From Candidatus Beckwithbacteria bacterium CG10_big_fil_rev_8_21_14_0_10_34_10 (GTDB lineage Bacteria; Patescibacteriota; Microgenomatia; UBA1400), in the NCBI GenBank assembly GCA_002773945.1, contig PEZT01000008.1, positions 1 through 37,836 on the forward strand: 37,836 bases of DNA, read 5' to 3'. Made by a program: the position numbers and the translations under genes. This document shows positions 11,501-18,243 of the stretch, piece by piece. The notes beneath the pieces were generated by a model, which saw only the letters and a program-made list of their open reading frames with translations, was not told where the DNA came from and did not search any database. Position 1 is the first letter of the stretch; each line of letters begins with the position of its first letter.

Positions 11501-14500
11501 ACACCATGGACCGGTTAAAGTTTCGGACTGGTGAGGACCTAGAGGTAGTTGTTAAAATTGAAATCCAAGATGGATTTTTAAAAGTTATTGATCAGGGAGA
11601 AGGTATAGCTTTAAGTGATTTAGTTAAGCTTTTAAATCCTGGTGAGGGTGGCAATTTGGGTCAGGCGGGGACGGTTGGTAAATTTGGGGCTGGTTTTAAA
11701 TCAGGCTTTTATTATTTAAAAGAAACTTTTTCTCAAACCAAAAGGGCTGGTGATTATATTATTGTTAAGAGTAATACTGGTTCTGAGAAAAACTTTTTTA
11801 TTTTTACTCTGGGAGAAGATGGCCGGTTTAAATTCAGTTCTAACCCTTTGGAAGCCGAAAAAATTAATTTTTCCCGGGGAACAGAAGTAGAAATTCACTC
11901 CAGCTTAGTTTCTAAAGAAGCAATTTTGGCTGATGCTAGGAAAACCTTGGAGTATAAAACTGGAGCGAGGCTTGAAGTTAAAGAGCTTGATACTGGAGAA
12001 AATTATTCTTTAAACCCCGAAGACAGAGTTAAAACTTTAACTTCAGTCGAAGTGGAAGCAATTACCCCTCAAGAAGAAAGCGTTTATCCGGCTTTAGCGA
12101 TTAAGACTGTTGAGTCTAAAGGTTTAACAGCAGCCAAAGGCGAAAAATCAGAAGTTAAAATTTTAGTTAACGGGGTTTTAATGGAGTCATTTTATTTGGA
12201 GACTCTTGGTCAACCAAGAGAACTGGCCTTAGATTTTCACAAAAATTTTGTTGATTATGCTCGGGATCGAAGCCAGATAAAACCAAGTCAATTAACCCTG
12301 AAAGCCCTAGAAGTTACTTTAGAAGAATTTCATTCTCAATCTCCAGCTTATTTTTATGACAATTTAACCCTTTTATATCAAATAGCCGTTAGATTTAAAG
12401 ATAATGCTTTGCCGGCTAAAGCCGGGATTGAGCCGGCTGACCCGGTTGCTCTTATAAAGGAAAAAATTAGCCGGGATTTATCATGGGGATATTTGAACAA
12501 GAAAATAGTTTTTGTTGAAGATCCTGAATTAAGGCTGGCAATTGATCCAAACCAGGAAGCTTTTTTTATTCCTAAAGATGCTTTGTCAGATAATACAGGT
12601 CTTAACAAATTAAATAACAGTATAAGAGACAAGGAAACAGACTTTATTGTTTATTTGCCCTTAAAAGAGGAAGCTTCTCTAAATTACGGCTTGGTTACTA
12701 ATGAAGGGATTTTGGTTTTGGATACCAAACTTCAATCTTTGATGGAAAACCCTGAATTTAGAGGTGACTTTTTACCGGTTCTGCAGGCCTTAAGTGATGT
12801 TAGTCAAAGAATGGAAAGCTCAAGAGCAACAGGCGATTTAATTAGAAAATATGCGGTTTTAATTCAAAATCAAGCTGATTTGAAAGAAAAGTCTAGCCTT
12901 GGTTTATTGAAAAAAAGATTAAGAATTACTGATGAGGAAAAATTAGCCAGAATGCAAAATAAAGAAGATATAAAACTGGTTAATGAATTTGATAGAGATA
13001 GCCTAAAACTTTTAAACCAGATAAAAAATAATGAGGATTATATTGCTGCTCTTCGTTATATTGAAGCTGCCCCCGGTTATATTAGTTCATTTTACCCTGA
13101 AAGCAGTGGTTATTTTAATTTTTTAAAAGATTATTTTTCTATTGAAGAGGCTTTTGAAATAGCCAAGCAAATTAAAGTTAATACTAAGGGAGAGCCTTAT
13201 ATGCCCCAGTTTTCTTCTGAAGCTAAAGCTATTATTGAAGCTCATACAAAGATTAATTCTTATAAAATAGATGGTTCCATAGTTATAGATAAAGAGAAAA
13301 TGAAAGATTATTGGCAGGTTATAATGTCTTCAGAAACGCCTTATGAGCTGAAAAAAGAACTTTTTTCTTTTTATGTTTTCAGCCAGATTGATTCAAGTTT
13401 TCGATATAATTTAAATGATTATGATGTAAGGATGATTAGGGCAGTTAATATAGAAAAAGAAAAAATCAATGCTAATCCTATTAGAAGACTTCTTAAAGGA
13501 AAGCTTTTGAACGATTATGCTTATTATAGTCCTACTGATTCTAAAGCATTTATTGGAAATGATATTTATGAATTTTTAGTTGGTGGAAAACTTGATACCG
13601 TATACGATTATTCCGAAAATATTTTAAAGAAACTTAATGGTGAAGGAAAAGGAATAGGTACTTTAAGTGATACATTTTTTTCTATGTATAATATTTTAGT
13701 TGAAAAAGAAAATATCTTACTAACTGATAAAAAGGGAATGAAAGATGCTTTTTCCCGCCTTCAAGAAATAGTAACTTTAATGTTGTCTGATTTGACTCCA
13801 TCTGAAGGAAATGAAAGAGTGAAATCTTTGGAAAAAATATTTGGATACGGCAAAGTAGAAAATTATGCAAACCTTAATAAAGGGCTTAAAACTCATGGTA
13901 GTTTCCCTCAAGAATTAGCTCCTTATTTACACCTGCTCTATAGTGAATCGCCGTCCTTAGGTCAAAAGCCGGCCATTGCCATCAGCCTTCCTTTAGAAAA
14001 ACAGCCAATTGATTTTTCTGATTTAATTATGCTTCAATCTGCTAATCAGACAATAGCTGATAATTTAACTCAAGCTGATAATCCTTTACAGATTAAAGAC
14101 TTAATTTCTGAATTTAAACTTAAGTTTGAAGCTGATGATTTAAACGAAATTCAAGGCCGGGCTCAGGCGGCTATTAAAAGAGCTAATGAACAAACAGTTG
14201 ACCCTTTTGCTTTTTTAAGAGAAATTACCACCAATGCTTATGAAGCTAGTCGTCAAAGGGGGGTTGATAGTGGTCAGGTGCCGGTTTTTGATATTACCGC
14301 TTGGCAGGATGATCAGGGGCGGTTGGTTTTGACAATGAGCGATAATGGGTCAGGTATAGATTTGGAGACTTTTATTACTAAATTGGCTCAACCTAATGCT
14401 TCAGGCTGGGATTCGGAAATAACCCACTTTGGTCAGGGTTTTTATACTGTTTTTTCCGGTGATGAAGTCAGGCTTTTAAGCACGAAAGACGGTCAGTCTT

Positions 14501-16494
14501 TAATTACTTCATTAACTCCTTTAAGAGAGGGGAATGTAATGACGGAAATAAAAGCTGATTTTAGTTTGGAGACAGCCGGAAACAGAACTCATGGGACAAC
14601 TTTGGAGTGGGTCAAAGACACCGCCAGCCCCCAGCTTTTAGCTTCAGAAATTTGGGCTCAGCTTCATCACTATGTTGGCCTATTTGATAATTCTGAGATG
14701 CTTATTAGGTTTAATGGTGAAGTTATTAATGAGGGAGCTAAAGAGTTAGTTCAGTTAACTACCAAATCAGGCGATGTTTATACTTTTTTTCAAGCTCCGG
14801 GAGAAGAAGCTTTTAATTTAAATAATGTTTTTATGTCCACTCCCGGAGAGCAGATTATTTATCCGGTGCCCGCCTCAGTTCGTTCAATACTTGAAACTTA
14901 TGGTTACTCAATTAATCTAAAATCCCAAGATCTTCAGCCGCTTGAGAGCCGGTCAGACTTTGTCGGCAGAAAACAAAAAATTGAAGTTGATAAGGAAATA
15001 ATTGCCGAAATGGGAGTTAGGGCGGCGGCGGCTATTTTTTCTACCGGAAGTGTTGAAGTTAAAGCTTTGCCTGATGATCTTTTCAGAAATATTGAAAACT
15101 ACCGGCCTCGGGATTTTGTTTTGAAAGATGCTCAGCGTTTAGAAAAGGGTCAAAAAATTGATTGGTTAAAATATATTCAGGGTGATGAAGCTGATAAAAA
15201 TAGTTTACGTCTTTTATTGGCCATTCCCAGTCTGGAAGTGGAAGGAGAAAAGTATTCCTTTTTTAACGCGGTTATTAAGGCTTTAGATGATGATGATTTT
15301 CTAAATAAACTGCCTTTAGAATTGGCTGAGAAAATTATTGAAGCAAAAACGCAAAATTTTTATGGCTTTAAACTAGGGGAAAATGTCTTAGAAAAATATG
15401 GTTTAGGAGAAGTTTTTGCTACTCCTCTTCAGCCAGGTGAGCCAAATTCTGAAGTTTTGGCTGCCTGGCAGACCCTAGTTGAACAGGCACTGGAGCCAAT
15501 TAGCCAATCTCTTTCGGAAAAATCCTTAGTTCATCAGTTTTTTAGTTCTGCCTTTCCATCCATTGCCTATACTAATCCTGTTGGTAAAACTGTTGATATT
15601 TCTTGGAATATTCCGGCAATTTATGATGATTTGCTAGTCCTTCATGCTTATTTAAAGGCTGATGTTAATGATCAGGGCCAGTGGTTGACAAAAAATGGGA
15701 AAAGCTTGAGCCGTGATTTATGGCATAATGTTTGGTATCGGATATTGGAAACCGGCTATCATGAAACCGCTCATATTATTAGAGGTGAATCGGAAACTGA
15801 ATGGACTCATAATTCAGATTTTTATCGTTTCCAAAATGAACTTTTAAACCGCTATCTTGAATCTTTTTCCAAAAATCCTCAGCTTTTTAGTCAAGACAAG
15901 CTTATTGGAGGTCTTCAGGAGCAATTTCAACCGACTGGAGATAAATTACTCTTGCCAGATAGGTTTTTAAAACCGGCGGAGAGTCATTATATGGAGAGTT
16001 TAGGAGTGGCGGTTAAGCCTCTTTTTAAGTTTATTCAAGCACCTTTTAAGGCCTTGAATGGTTATTTTAACCCTGAAGCTGAAAGTTATAATGAGGATGA
16101 AGAAATTGCCAGAACTTATGTTATTGCCAGCCTAGACAACAGGCAAGTTGGCTGGCCTTTAGCCTCTTTATGGTGGAATAAGCGGTCTACTGCCCGGGCC
16201 TTTTTAATAAGCCAGGATATAACTTTTCTTTTATCTTCCCGGGATAATTTTTTTCATCCTTTTAAAACCTTAAAACAACTTAAACAAAATCGCCAGTTCT
16301 TGGCTGATTTGGATGTTGGCGGCAATAATTACCTTTTACAGCTTACTCGTTTACCCCAAACTTATACTAAAGGCTTTAATTTTTCTCTCCCTAAGCTTAA
16401 ATTGCCAAAAATATTATCTTTTAAGTTTAACTTTTTAATATTTTCTGATAAATTAGATTTAGGATATGTTTTAAAAAGAAAACCCTATGATTAA
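2587..16494 (+). CDS. Giant 4635-residue multidomain surface/secreted protein (Hint, PPP phosphatase, kinase-like, two GHKL ATPases, HExxH)
   Basis: Domains in order. Residues 13-30: membrane segment or signal anchor. About 54-160: Pro-rich and Cys-rich linker. 182-325: Hint (intein/hedgehog-type) domain with C182, T251xxH254 and H324-N325. About 420-1110: long Cys-rich region of EGF-like spacing, suggesting an oxidising, extracytoplasmic location. About 1400-1640: Ala/Gly-rich hydrophobic stretch. 1804-2045: degenerate repeats. About 2183-2465: PPP-type metallophosphatase (GDIHG 2188, GDLIDR 2236, GNHD 2281). About 2650-2850: kinase-like fold (K-W-G-K loop near 2657, HGD 2784-2786, FIDPEW 2804-2809). 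About 2955-3170: GHKL ATPase 1. About 3870-4060: GHKL ATPase 2. HETAH at 4392-4396. The layout recalls polymorphic toxins or giant CPR adhesins. It could be a host-directed effector, but its function is unknown. The next gene overlaps its end by 8 bases. Confidence 0.85.
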   Translation: MSKLPENKSGSSPIIVIIATLAISSFLPFFSSKIPFNIKEKFPQIFYLQEDSGNPYPTPTPKPNECNYSGQKKCEGNIKYTCRYKLGILKWTDADNCCSPSFDGCGCQGGVCKVKPTPKPTPAPRPTPDQCQVTSDCAAEGRCNVSCSGRPKKCHWTSCPAGVEPEAPGEGETGSGPVSYGCFLKGTKIRTADGLKNIEEIKREDKLVSFNLNTLKEEIAASFELSSHKVNGFYYLLISDYSSQKIQLRVTSEHPIFTLVSPQADFSQAQFVKVKDLKKDDLVKTDKFWGVIIEKKYYDLETLVYNLVSVSPWENFFANGVLVHNKAVLSPPLQSGDLGDEIEEEPVGIGTTSSGSGYSVYNENDEMGELKLSQRELFQPTAPLSQEQPSVDTGGYSQIPPVTSPSVIPGFTPSFDQSSCSKECQQSKGAGAGGQYNPDKNEMGVGGCECACVKGHWKPGSGYTSCEGEEENQIIGECPVTGEDYVLNSCVQQVCQGEKWVKTQQRCTASGRSYQVQGDATENTCSEGDSVRDCHQPVITQTLPGQESQTTVRLPDGEKCSPDGKYIYTKTENQSVYRGIRREEDRFNSKLGVGNRVPLESVCFEKDGQAYIVSTTEYFGSGTEVYSENQGFSCSLSGNNIVDAQDEQNSINCNYNEICSKEGGYLACQKVNLTDSQLQEDYIIFDSQKYVCRQKTKIFFQDLRQRELVEVKDCADLGSNYICGRQDGQITCLKTETEVDYQAEELSLDQDQGFSASNGYSCSGTSGIINNRFRDRKTSFKKCDVGNICTELRINGETYFKCLDKNKDLGLKDKDIAVNDQVIIEGTVAENGDTDLELSFIPAEITDNSVPLLAKCSWPQGNQGETKLFEPNVFGDSEPTRYKCTCLEDGSSCQWKSLKLVYSVEENCGNHFNNDTYFTASGCFQCQSGQEVLLASRKQIQNYKNQAAIDPRAQTSISSKCLGFVSQETRQTTCSDGSQAGSVYCKGDQCKACEIGADGQTSSKTIDSYDQARIYCPSECALTNTTQKTGKVCDEAGNLYEFTTTDLGTEEKNYLKFCPLGCRNGACIEGCLTSDFKMVSKGTIIAAESGCGTKKCQNDGSWKEEIGSDCRAEVAESLRWQAIEEDYQEEQNLNLTLVQRLASKEGAYTKSLIKVFDADFLETEGGQELLERAQNNKNELLAGDVMSAGLKELLRTGQGSSFYDDGEEITGLTSLRPYESDVLEAGNEVYDEFIEACQKRDEGFVEQVKQLRAISSSAVSYLNRPYLDNTQECQNMISTIKHQMTGEADNLGQGVLNFLAGFGGTEFGDQNSPYYQYGQALEAIEECNQASSQYNFNWELKASDNISSWSQEQKDCVAGMAAAKKARLDKLGGTDELTGSAVFETLYGEGLGDFGGGQESIRAAAGRQQLANAALTIGTMGVSGVAQGIIKGTKLASTTVAAANAAGDLAKGAGFLEKIVPRAVTGLTSGQWVETGALSVLNYSVADVVGDVWLATKYTGQMAVGDVASAAELDKLMDVSDQSQGNVVLSGLASQSQELANQQTASFGSSNWWGNLARNAGYSLAFGSALNLKNIASDAIGNRVGTFIGQIADSARGARELVSNPASSFSLAEAVLGSSLDKVPGVVISLGVDGRTILNLPRGLEIHAPAVDVEGNLTATRVIKSSTDTKLIIEPASDGNLRITAGDKTVEVPEASLKSFIVVDPSSENSRVIINAFDEGIGALEKQGIQASQTVKDIESLLGGVEIASVRVVNYKGDLPQIEAKKLTTKVGETLASVWDNTGGKIFRTGFQPEVSSISKEGSVEKLSFWKKTSDSLNKGIDDIKSRFSGSKTEIPVPDAEVVLQPEPVKKVSFWQGAGYKLAQGINDIKGRLSGSERELAGLKSIVNQDKLPSEVIEAIKGSKLGEPLDSFIRKNGGLLTYISGDNVYLSDGHKLVHLPDGVKVSTDNYTGLFYIDLPEKMIIPSNDRVSLINLDDSVKWQELKGILAEKGVKLPEVELGGEGPEPVVKPEVENTSSNYNFGYKLAETFNGIKSSLGGGGKENKPNVINETLERIRTSQLQKAQGRLEAKVSTEVQGHIVDDIYNHSLRLKQTAFSSLDSAKNFADYNVRERIGLWSQLDRNGKSDIYKTAWQKFDQAGIDSVRAAELATQIEKGILANQEQLIQNQLKRIDFKETLVGGKNVYSFGDIHGDYEQFEKLAKGQLKNDQGETLSEPILNFWGRLKLGPNDEVYIHGDLIDRSPVEAGKNVKKSNKTTSIGTAKAVMELEQQSNGQVKVLLGNHDAAGLTAYHKMKELISSGMSESEAALQAAEWVSPKVIKKGVPFVISPGINSEELLKLYKDPELANWLMSRPAMLLDAQGTIHVHSDTSSYFYYGKKIEDINRNVASILRGEQGADKVADLARDLTSRNGFYSPEKVNLFLERTGGKKIIHAHNEGAVEVDSRVVNVDGGLSRGYKGQARFDEVIVPPEVKVLVNVRGKAVIPTVEIQAGLSPREIGRSFYSLSRDFTGGVQKLLGQNIGSSSDTRLSQLWQLFDDNAQNPSFNLFVQLKNTIATIQIGLEGKYGFNQETSLGRLWQAAEETAADPLIFFKKVFGGTEVKTSGLEGEVKVEVEEKTAVTPPEIQTIRQEKLIYPKTEEFINKENQGSIKSVSEGKWGKVYLVENEAVKVFMRDSPYNSYELEFYRLFGGQATIPEFKGELASSKDLPSGGFVMERIKGETLEDLVNKRTAGWTAEIRDPNGLGFIDNSVDINDLIRGTLTKDQAQQALNDLAEFHRVTGRAHGDLGQTKDIIVEEVTGRLRFIDPEWERFGDQTPQGEMDSFHNYMERLCGEELVKPETISAEEQTRRLGKFFDSIGDETGEGENQPEAVNFVPVEEEVVKTSINFSKLEELKTTAREEVFLDELVGVMQANTGKSLAQAFETGRLGGVLTQVPEAVVKTYNRALNNLAYNQFTDMETRPAIETILNAIDTMDRLKFRTGEDLEVVVKIEIQDGFLKVIDQGEGIALSDLVKLLNPGEGGNLGQAGTVGKFGAGFKSGFYYLKETFSQTKRAGDYIIVKSNTGSEKNFFIFTLGEDGRFKFSSNPLEAEKINFSRGTEVEIHSSLVSKEAILADARKTLEYKTGARLEVKELDTGENYSLNPEDRVKTLTSVEVEAITPQEESVYPALAIKTVESKGLTAAKGEKSEVKILVNGVLMESFYLETLGQPRELALDFHKNFVDYARDRSQIKPSQLTLKALEVTLEEFHSQSPAYFYDNLTLLYQIAVRFKDNALPAKAGIEPADPVALIKEKISRDLSWGYLNKKIVFVEDPELRLAIDPNQEAFFIPKDALSDNTGLNKLNNSIRDKETDFIVYLPLKEEASLNYGLVTNEGILVLDTKLQSLMENPEFRGDFLPVLQALSDVSQRMESSRATGDLIRKYAVLIQNQADLKEKSSLGLLKKRLRITDEEKLARMQNKEDIKLVNEFDRDSLKLLNQIKNNEDYIAALRYIEAAPGYISSFYPESSGYFNFLKDYFSIEEAFEIAKQIKVNTKGEPYMPQFSSEAKAIIEAHTKINSYKIDGSIVIDKEKMKDYWQVIMSSETPYELKKELFSFYVFSQIDSSFRYNLNDYDVRMIRAVNIEKEKINANPIRRLLKGKLLNDYAYYSPTDSKAFIGNDIYEFLVGGKLDTVYDYSENILKKLNGEGKGIGTLSDTFFSMYNILVEKENILLTDKKGMKDAFSRLQEIVTLMLSDLTPSEGNERVKSLEKIFGYGKVENYANLNKGLKTHGSFPQELAPYLHLLYSESPSLGQKPAIAISLPLEKQPIDFSDLIMLQSANQTIADNLTQADNPLQIKDLISEFKLKFEADDLNEIQGRAQAAIKRANEQTVDPFAFLREITTNAYEASRQRGVDSGQVPVFDITAWQDDQGRLVLTMSDNGSGIDLETFITKLAQPNASGWDSEITHFGQGFYTVFSGDEVRLLSTKDGQSLITSLTPLREGNVMTEIKADFSLETAGNRTHGTTLEWVKDTASPQLLASEIWAQLHHYVGLFDNSEMLIRFNGEVINEGAKELVQLTTKSGDVYTFFQAPGEEAFNLNNVFMSTPGEQIIYPVPASVRSILETYGYSINLKSQDLQPLESRSDFVGRKQKIEVDKEIIAEMGVRAAAAIFSTGSVEVKALPDDLFRNIENYRPRDFVLKDAQRLEKGQKIDWLKYIQGDEADKNSLRLLLAIPSLEVEGEKYSFFNAVIKALDDDDFLNKLPLELAEKIIEAKTQNFYGFKLGENVLEKYGLGEVFATPLQPGEPNSEVLAAWQTLVEQALEPISQSLSEKSLVHQFFSSAFPSIAYTNPVGKTVDISWNIPAIYDDLLVLHAYLKADVNDQGQWLTKNGKSLSRDLWHNVWYRILETGYHETAHIIRGESETEWTHNSDFYRFQNELLNRYLESFSKNPQLFSQDKLIGGLQEQFQPTGDKLLLPDRFLKPAESHYMESLGVAVKPLFKFIQAPFKALNGYFNPEAESYNEDEEIARTYVIASLDNRQVGWPLASLWWNKRSTARAFLISQDITFLLSSRDNFFHPFKTLKQLKQNRQFLADLDVGGNNYLLQLTRLPQTYTKGFNFSLPKLKLPKILSFKFNFLIFSDKLDLGYVLKRKPYD
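3130..3561 (+). other. Hint (self-processing) domain inside the giant protein
   Basis: Residues 182-325. It begins CFLKGTKIRTADG, the usual first block of a Hint domain with the nucleophilic Cys first. It contains RVTSEHPIF, the block B TxxH motif, and ends FFANGVLVHN, the terminal His-Asn. The residue after Asn325 is Lys, not Cys, Ser or Thr, so true protein splicing is unlikely. Self-cleavage, as in pretoxin-Hint and bacterial intein-like domains, is expected instead. Cleavage at 325 would release about 4310 residues from the membrane-anchored N-terminus (inference). Confidence 0.8.
9133..9981 (+). other. PPP-family metallophosphatase domain inside the giant protein
   Basis: The four metal-binding motifs of the calcineurin-like PPP fold are in order: GDIHGDYEQF (2188), HGDLIDRS (2235), LLGNHD (2280) and, further on, HVHSD (2365) and IIHAHNEG (2431). 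These supply the usual Asp, His, Asn and His metal ligands, so the domain looks catalytically intact. The substrate is unknown: phosphoprotein, nucleotide or polyphosphate are all possible. Confidence 0.75.
10534..11136 (+). other. Protein-kinase-like domain inside the giant protein
   Basis: A glycine-loop-like SEGKWGKVYLVENEAVKVF (about 2654-2672) supplies a candidate beta-3 Lys in AVKVF. ERIKGETLEDL is a hinge-type segment. HGDLGQ (2784) is the catalytic loop with Asp2786, and FIDPEWERFG (2804) sits where DFG would be, with Asp2806. HGD rather than HRD places it nearer the RIO/APH/Kdo-kinase side of the superfamily. All key residues appear present, so activity is plausible but unproven. Confidence 0.65.
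11449..12105 (+). other. First GHKL ATPase domain inside the giant protein
   Basis: N-box ETILNAID (E2965, N2969), G1 box DQGEGI (3002-3007), G2 box GKFGAGFKSG (3031 onward) and the later GTEVEIH strand match the Hsp90/MutL/histidine-kinase ATP-binding fold. About 150 residues later comes an FVDYARDRSQIK segment, which may belong to a second lobe. No histidine-kinase dimerisation box is visible, so it is closer to the MutL/Hsp90/MORC type (inference). Confidence 0.7.
14194..14760 (+). other. Second GHKL ATPase domain inside the giant protein
   Basis: REITTNAYEA (E3879, N3883), SDNGSGID (3918-3925), HFGQGFYTVF (3947 onward) and THGTTLEW form a second complete set of GHKL boxes. It is only distantly like the first copy. 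It is followed by LESRSDFVGRKQK, similar in place to the DYARDRSQIK segment after copy one. Two ATPase units in one chain may pair intramolecularly (inference). Confidence 0.7.
15751..15855 (+). other. HExxH zinc-metalloprotease-like motif inside the giant protein
   Basis: TGYHETAHII (HETAH 4392-4396) is followed after about a dozen residues by THNSDFYRFQNELL. An HExxH helix followed by His-x-x-x-Phe recalls SprT/WLM-type zinc peptidases, where the second His is the third zinc ligand. The flanking fold is not recognisable to me, so this is a motif-level call only. Confidence 0.45.
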
Positions 16495-17479
16495 AAAAGT
16501 TTTAAAGCTATTTATATTGGGAACTCTGTTAATCTTTGTTTTTAAAAGGCCGGTTCTGGCTTTTTCTTGGCCTTGGCAAAAACAAGAAAAGTTACAGACA
16601 ATGATTGATCCTAATCTTTATGATGTTTTAGAGAAAAGAAAGATTTTAGATGAATATTTTAAAGAGCAGGGGGTTTCCTGGGATGATAATTTAGTTAATA
16701 TACCCGAGGGGAAAAGAAATGAGCTTTTTAAAAAGATTAACCAGATTTTAAGCTTGGATTTTACTCCTCAGCCTAAATATGAGGAAAATAAAGAAGAGTG
16801 GAGCTATACTTTTACGACTGGGATTAATGGGAACGCTTTAGGTTTTGTTAAAGAAGGTTTTTATCAGGTTAGGGCTAAGGAAACTGAGGGAATAAATCTT
16901 TATTTAACTGAAGAAAAAGTCTTTTATAAAAATGAGGAAAAAAGATTGTATATAGGGGTGAATAAGGGTGGAGGAAAGGTTAAGAGTAAATCAGGAGAAA
17001 AAAGTTTGTTTAAAAGAATTTTAGAAAAGTTGCCTTTTTATGAGCCTAAAAAAGCTAAGTCTTTAATTGTTAATCAGGCAAGCTTGGGGCCAGTTGGACC
17101 TGATGATTTAATTATCCAGCTTTTCTATGATAAGAATAAAAATGGAATTTGGGACTTAGGTGAAGAGCCGGTTTTATGGTCAGGAATAGAGATTAAGCTT
17201 CAGTTTTTAAGCCAAGAAGGAGAACTTGAGCTTTCTTCAGGCCTAAGTGACTTTATTTATAGTTCTAATTACACTTTTAAGACCGGTTTAGACCTGTTTT
17301 TAGAGCTTTCTCGGGCTGGGGTTGAGCCAGGCTGGATTAAGTTTAAAGGAGGCTTTGAAGATAAGATAGTTTCTTGGAATAAGGGGAGGTTGTATGGCAA
17401 TGATTTTGATCTTCAAGATGGAGAAACTTATCAAATATATACTAAAAAAGAAGTTAAATTAAGGGCAATTTATGAATAA
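16487..17479 (+). CDS. Exported protein with an EF-hand-like calcium loop
   Basis: A 330-residue protein with a clear signal peptide: Lys-rich start, hydrophobic core at about 7-19, and a likely cleavage site after Ala25 (PVLA|FSWPW). Residues 215-227 read DKNKNGIWDLGEE, the DxNxNGxxDxxE calcium loop found in SdrD B-like and dockerin-like modules. The following strand (LWSGIEIKLQF) suits a small beta-sandwich. The rest, including a TGINGNALGF segment, I do not recognise. It starts inside the last 8 bases of the giant gene, so it is almost certainly co-transcribed and may be a secreted partner of that protein. Confidence is high that the gene is real, low for function. Confidence 0.6.
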   Translation: MIKKVLKLFILGTLLIFVFKRPVLAFSWPWQKQEKLQTMIDPNLYDVLEKRKILDEYFKEQGVSWDDNLVNIPEGKRNELFKKINQILSLDFTPQPKYEENKEEWSYTFTTGINGNALGFVKEGFYQVRAKETEGINLYLTEEKVFYKNEEKRLYIGVNKGGGKVKSKSGEKSLFKRILEKLPFYEPKKAKSLIVNQASLGPVGPDDLIIQLFYDKNKNGIWDLGEEPVLWSGIEIKLQFLSQEGELELSSGLSDFIYSSNYTFKTGLDLFLELSRAGVEPGWIKFKGGFEDKIVSWNKGRLYGNDFDLQDGETYQIYTKKEVKLRAIYE

Positions 17480-18182
17480 AAGAAAAAATACGATTATAAT
17501 TGCTGTTATTTTTGGCTTATTGCTTTTATTAAGTTTAAGCTATATTAATTCTGAAAAACAAGCTAAAGACAACAACCTAACTAAGTTTAGGGTTTTTAAT
17601 GTGGGAATTGATAAGCTAAGAGTATCTTTTTTTACTGAAAAGAAAGAAAAAATATGTGTTTTGGGAGTCAGTTTTATTGGTCAGCCTAAACTTGTATGTG
17701 ACAAGAGCCCTCAAAAGCTTCATTATTATTCTTTTTCCGGCCTATCTCTTTTTAAAAAATACTATTTTATCCCTTTTTCCTTTAAAAAAGTTTATTTTTA
17801 CTATTTAGAAGAAGAATTTTTGTTACCTTCTGAAGGGAGTGTTAAATCTGCCCCTTATTTAGAAGAAAATTCAACTATAAAGCTAAAAAGGATGCCTTCG
17901 GCAGTTTTAAAAAATGAGATTAATAATAACAGCCCTTTTATTATTACTGGTCTGGTTTTAGGCGGCAATAGAAAGGAAACCATCATCTATTTTTCTCCTC
18001 TTGGTTCAAAAGAAACTTTAGGGACAGTTCTTAATCCTGAGGCTAACTTTATTATTGATCTTAGTTCAATTATTTCTTCAGAATCAATTGTCGTTGCCAT
18101 AACTGATAATGATAAAGAATTTATTACTACTTTAAAAACAAGTGCTTTAGCTAAGGGAGAAATATATTTTAGGTTGGACTAG
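17472..18182 (+). CDS. Single-pass membrane protein of unknown function
   Basis: A 236-residue protein with one N-terminal membrane segment (about residues 7-25, IIIAVIFGLLLLLSL) followed by an outward, beta-rich region. That region has two Cys in the KICVLGV and KLVCDKS stretches, which could form a disulfide. I recognise no family. It overlaps the previous gene by 8 bases, making the third member of the giant-gene operon. With its neighbours it may help anchor or assemble the giant protein, which is an inference from position only. Confidence 0.55.
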   Translation: MNKRKNTIIIAVIFGLLLLLSLSYINSEKQAKDNNLTKFRVFNVGIDKLRVSFFTEKKEKICVLGVSFIGQPKLVCDKSPQKLHYYSFSGLSLFKKYYFIPFSFKKVYFYYLEEEFLLPSEGSVKSAPYLEENSTIKLKRMPSAVLKNEINNNSPFIITGLVLGGNRKETIIYFSPLGSKETLGTVLNPEANFIIDLSSIISSESIVVAITDNDKEFITTLKTSALAKGEIYFRLD

Positions 18183-18203
18183 GATTTACTAAAAAAACTT
18201 ATC

Positions 18204-18232
18204 TTCCCATCTTAAAGATCAGGTGATACAAT
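18204..18232 (+). promoter_or_regulatory. Promoter of mreB
   Basis: TTCCCA (18204-18209) and TACAAT (18227-18232) are 17 bases apart. The -10 box ends 11 bases before the ATG at 18244, so the leader would be about 4-5 bases. No Shine-Dalgarno is visible. The -10 hexamer is identical to those of rpmB and the divergent ligase gene. Confidence 0.5.
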
Positions 18233-18243
18233 AAGATCTTAGA

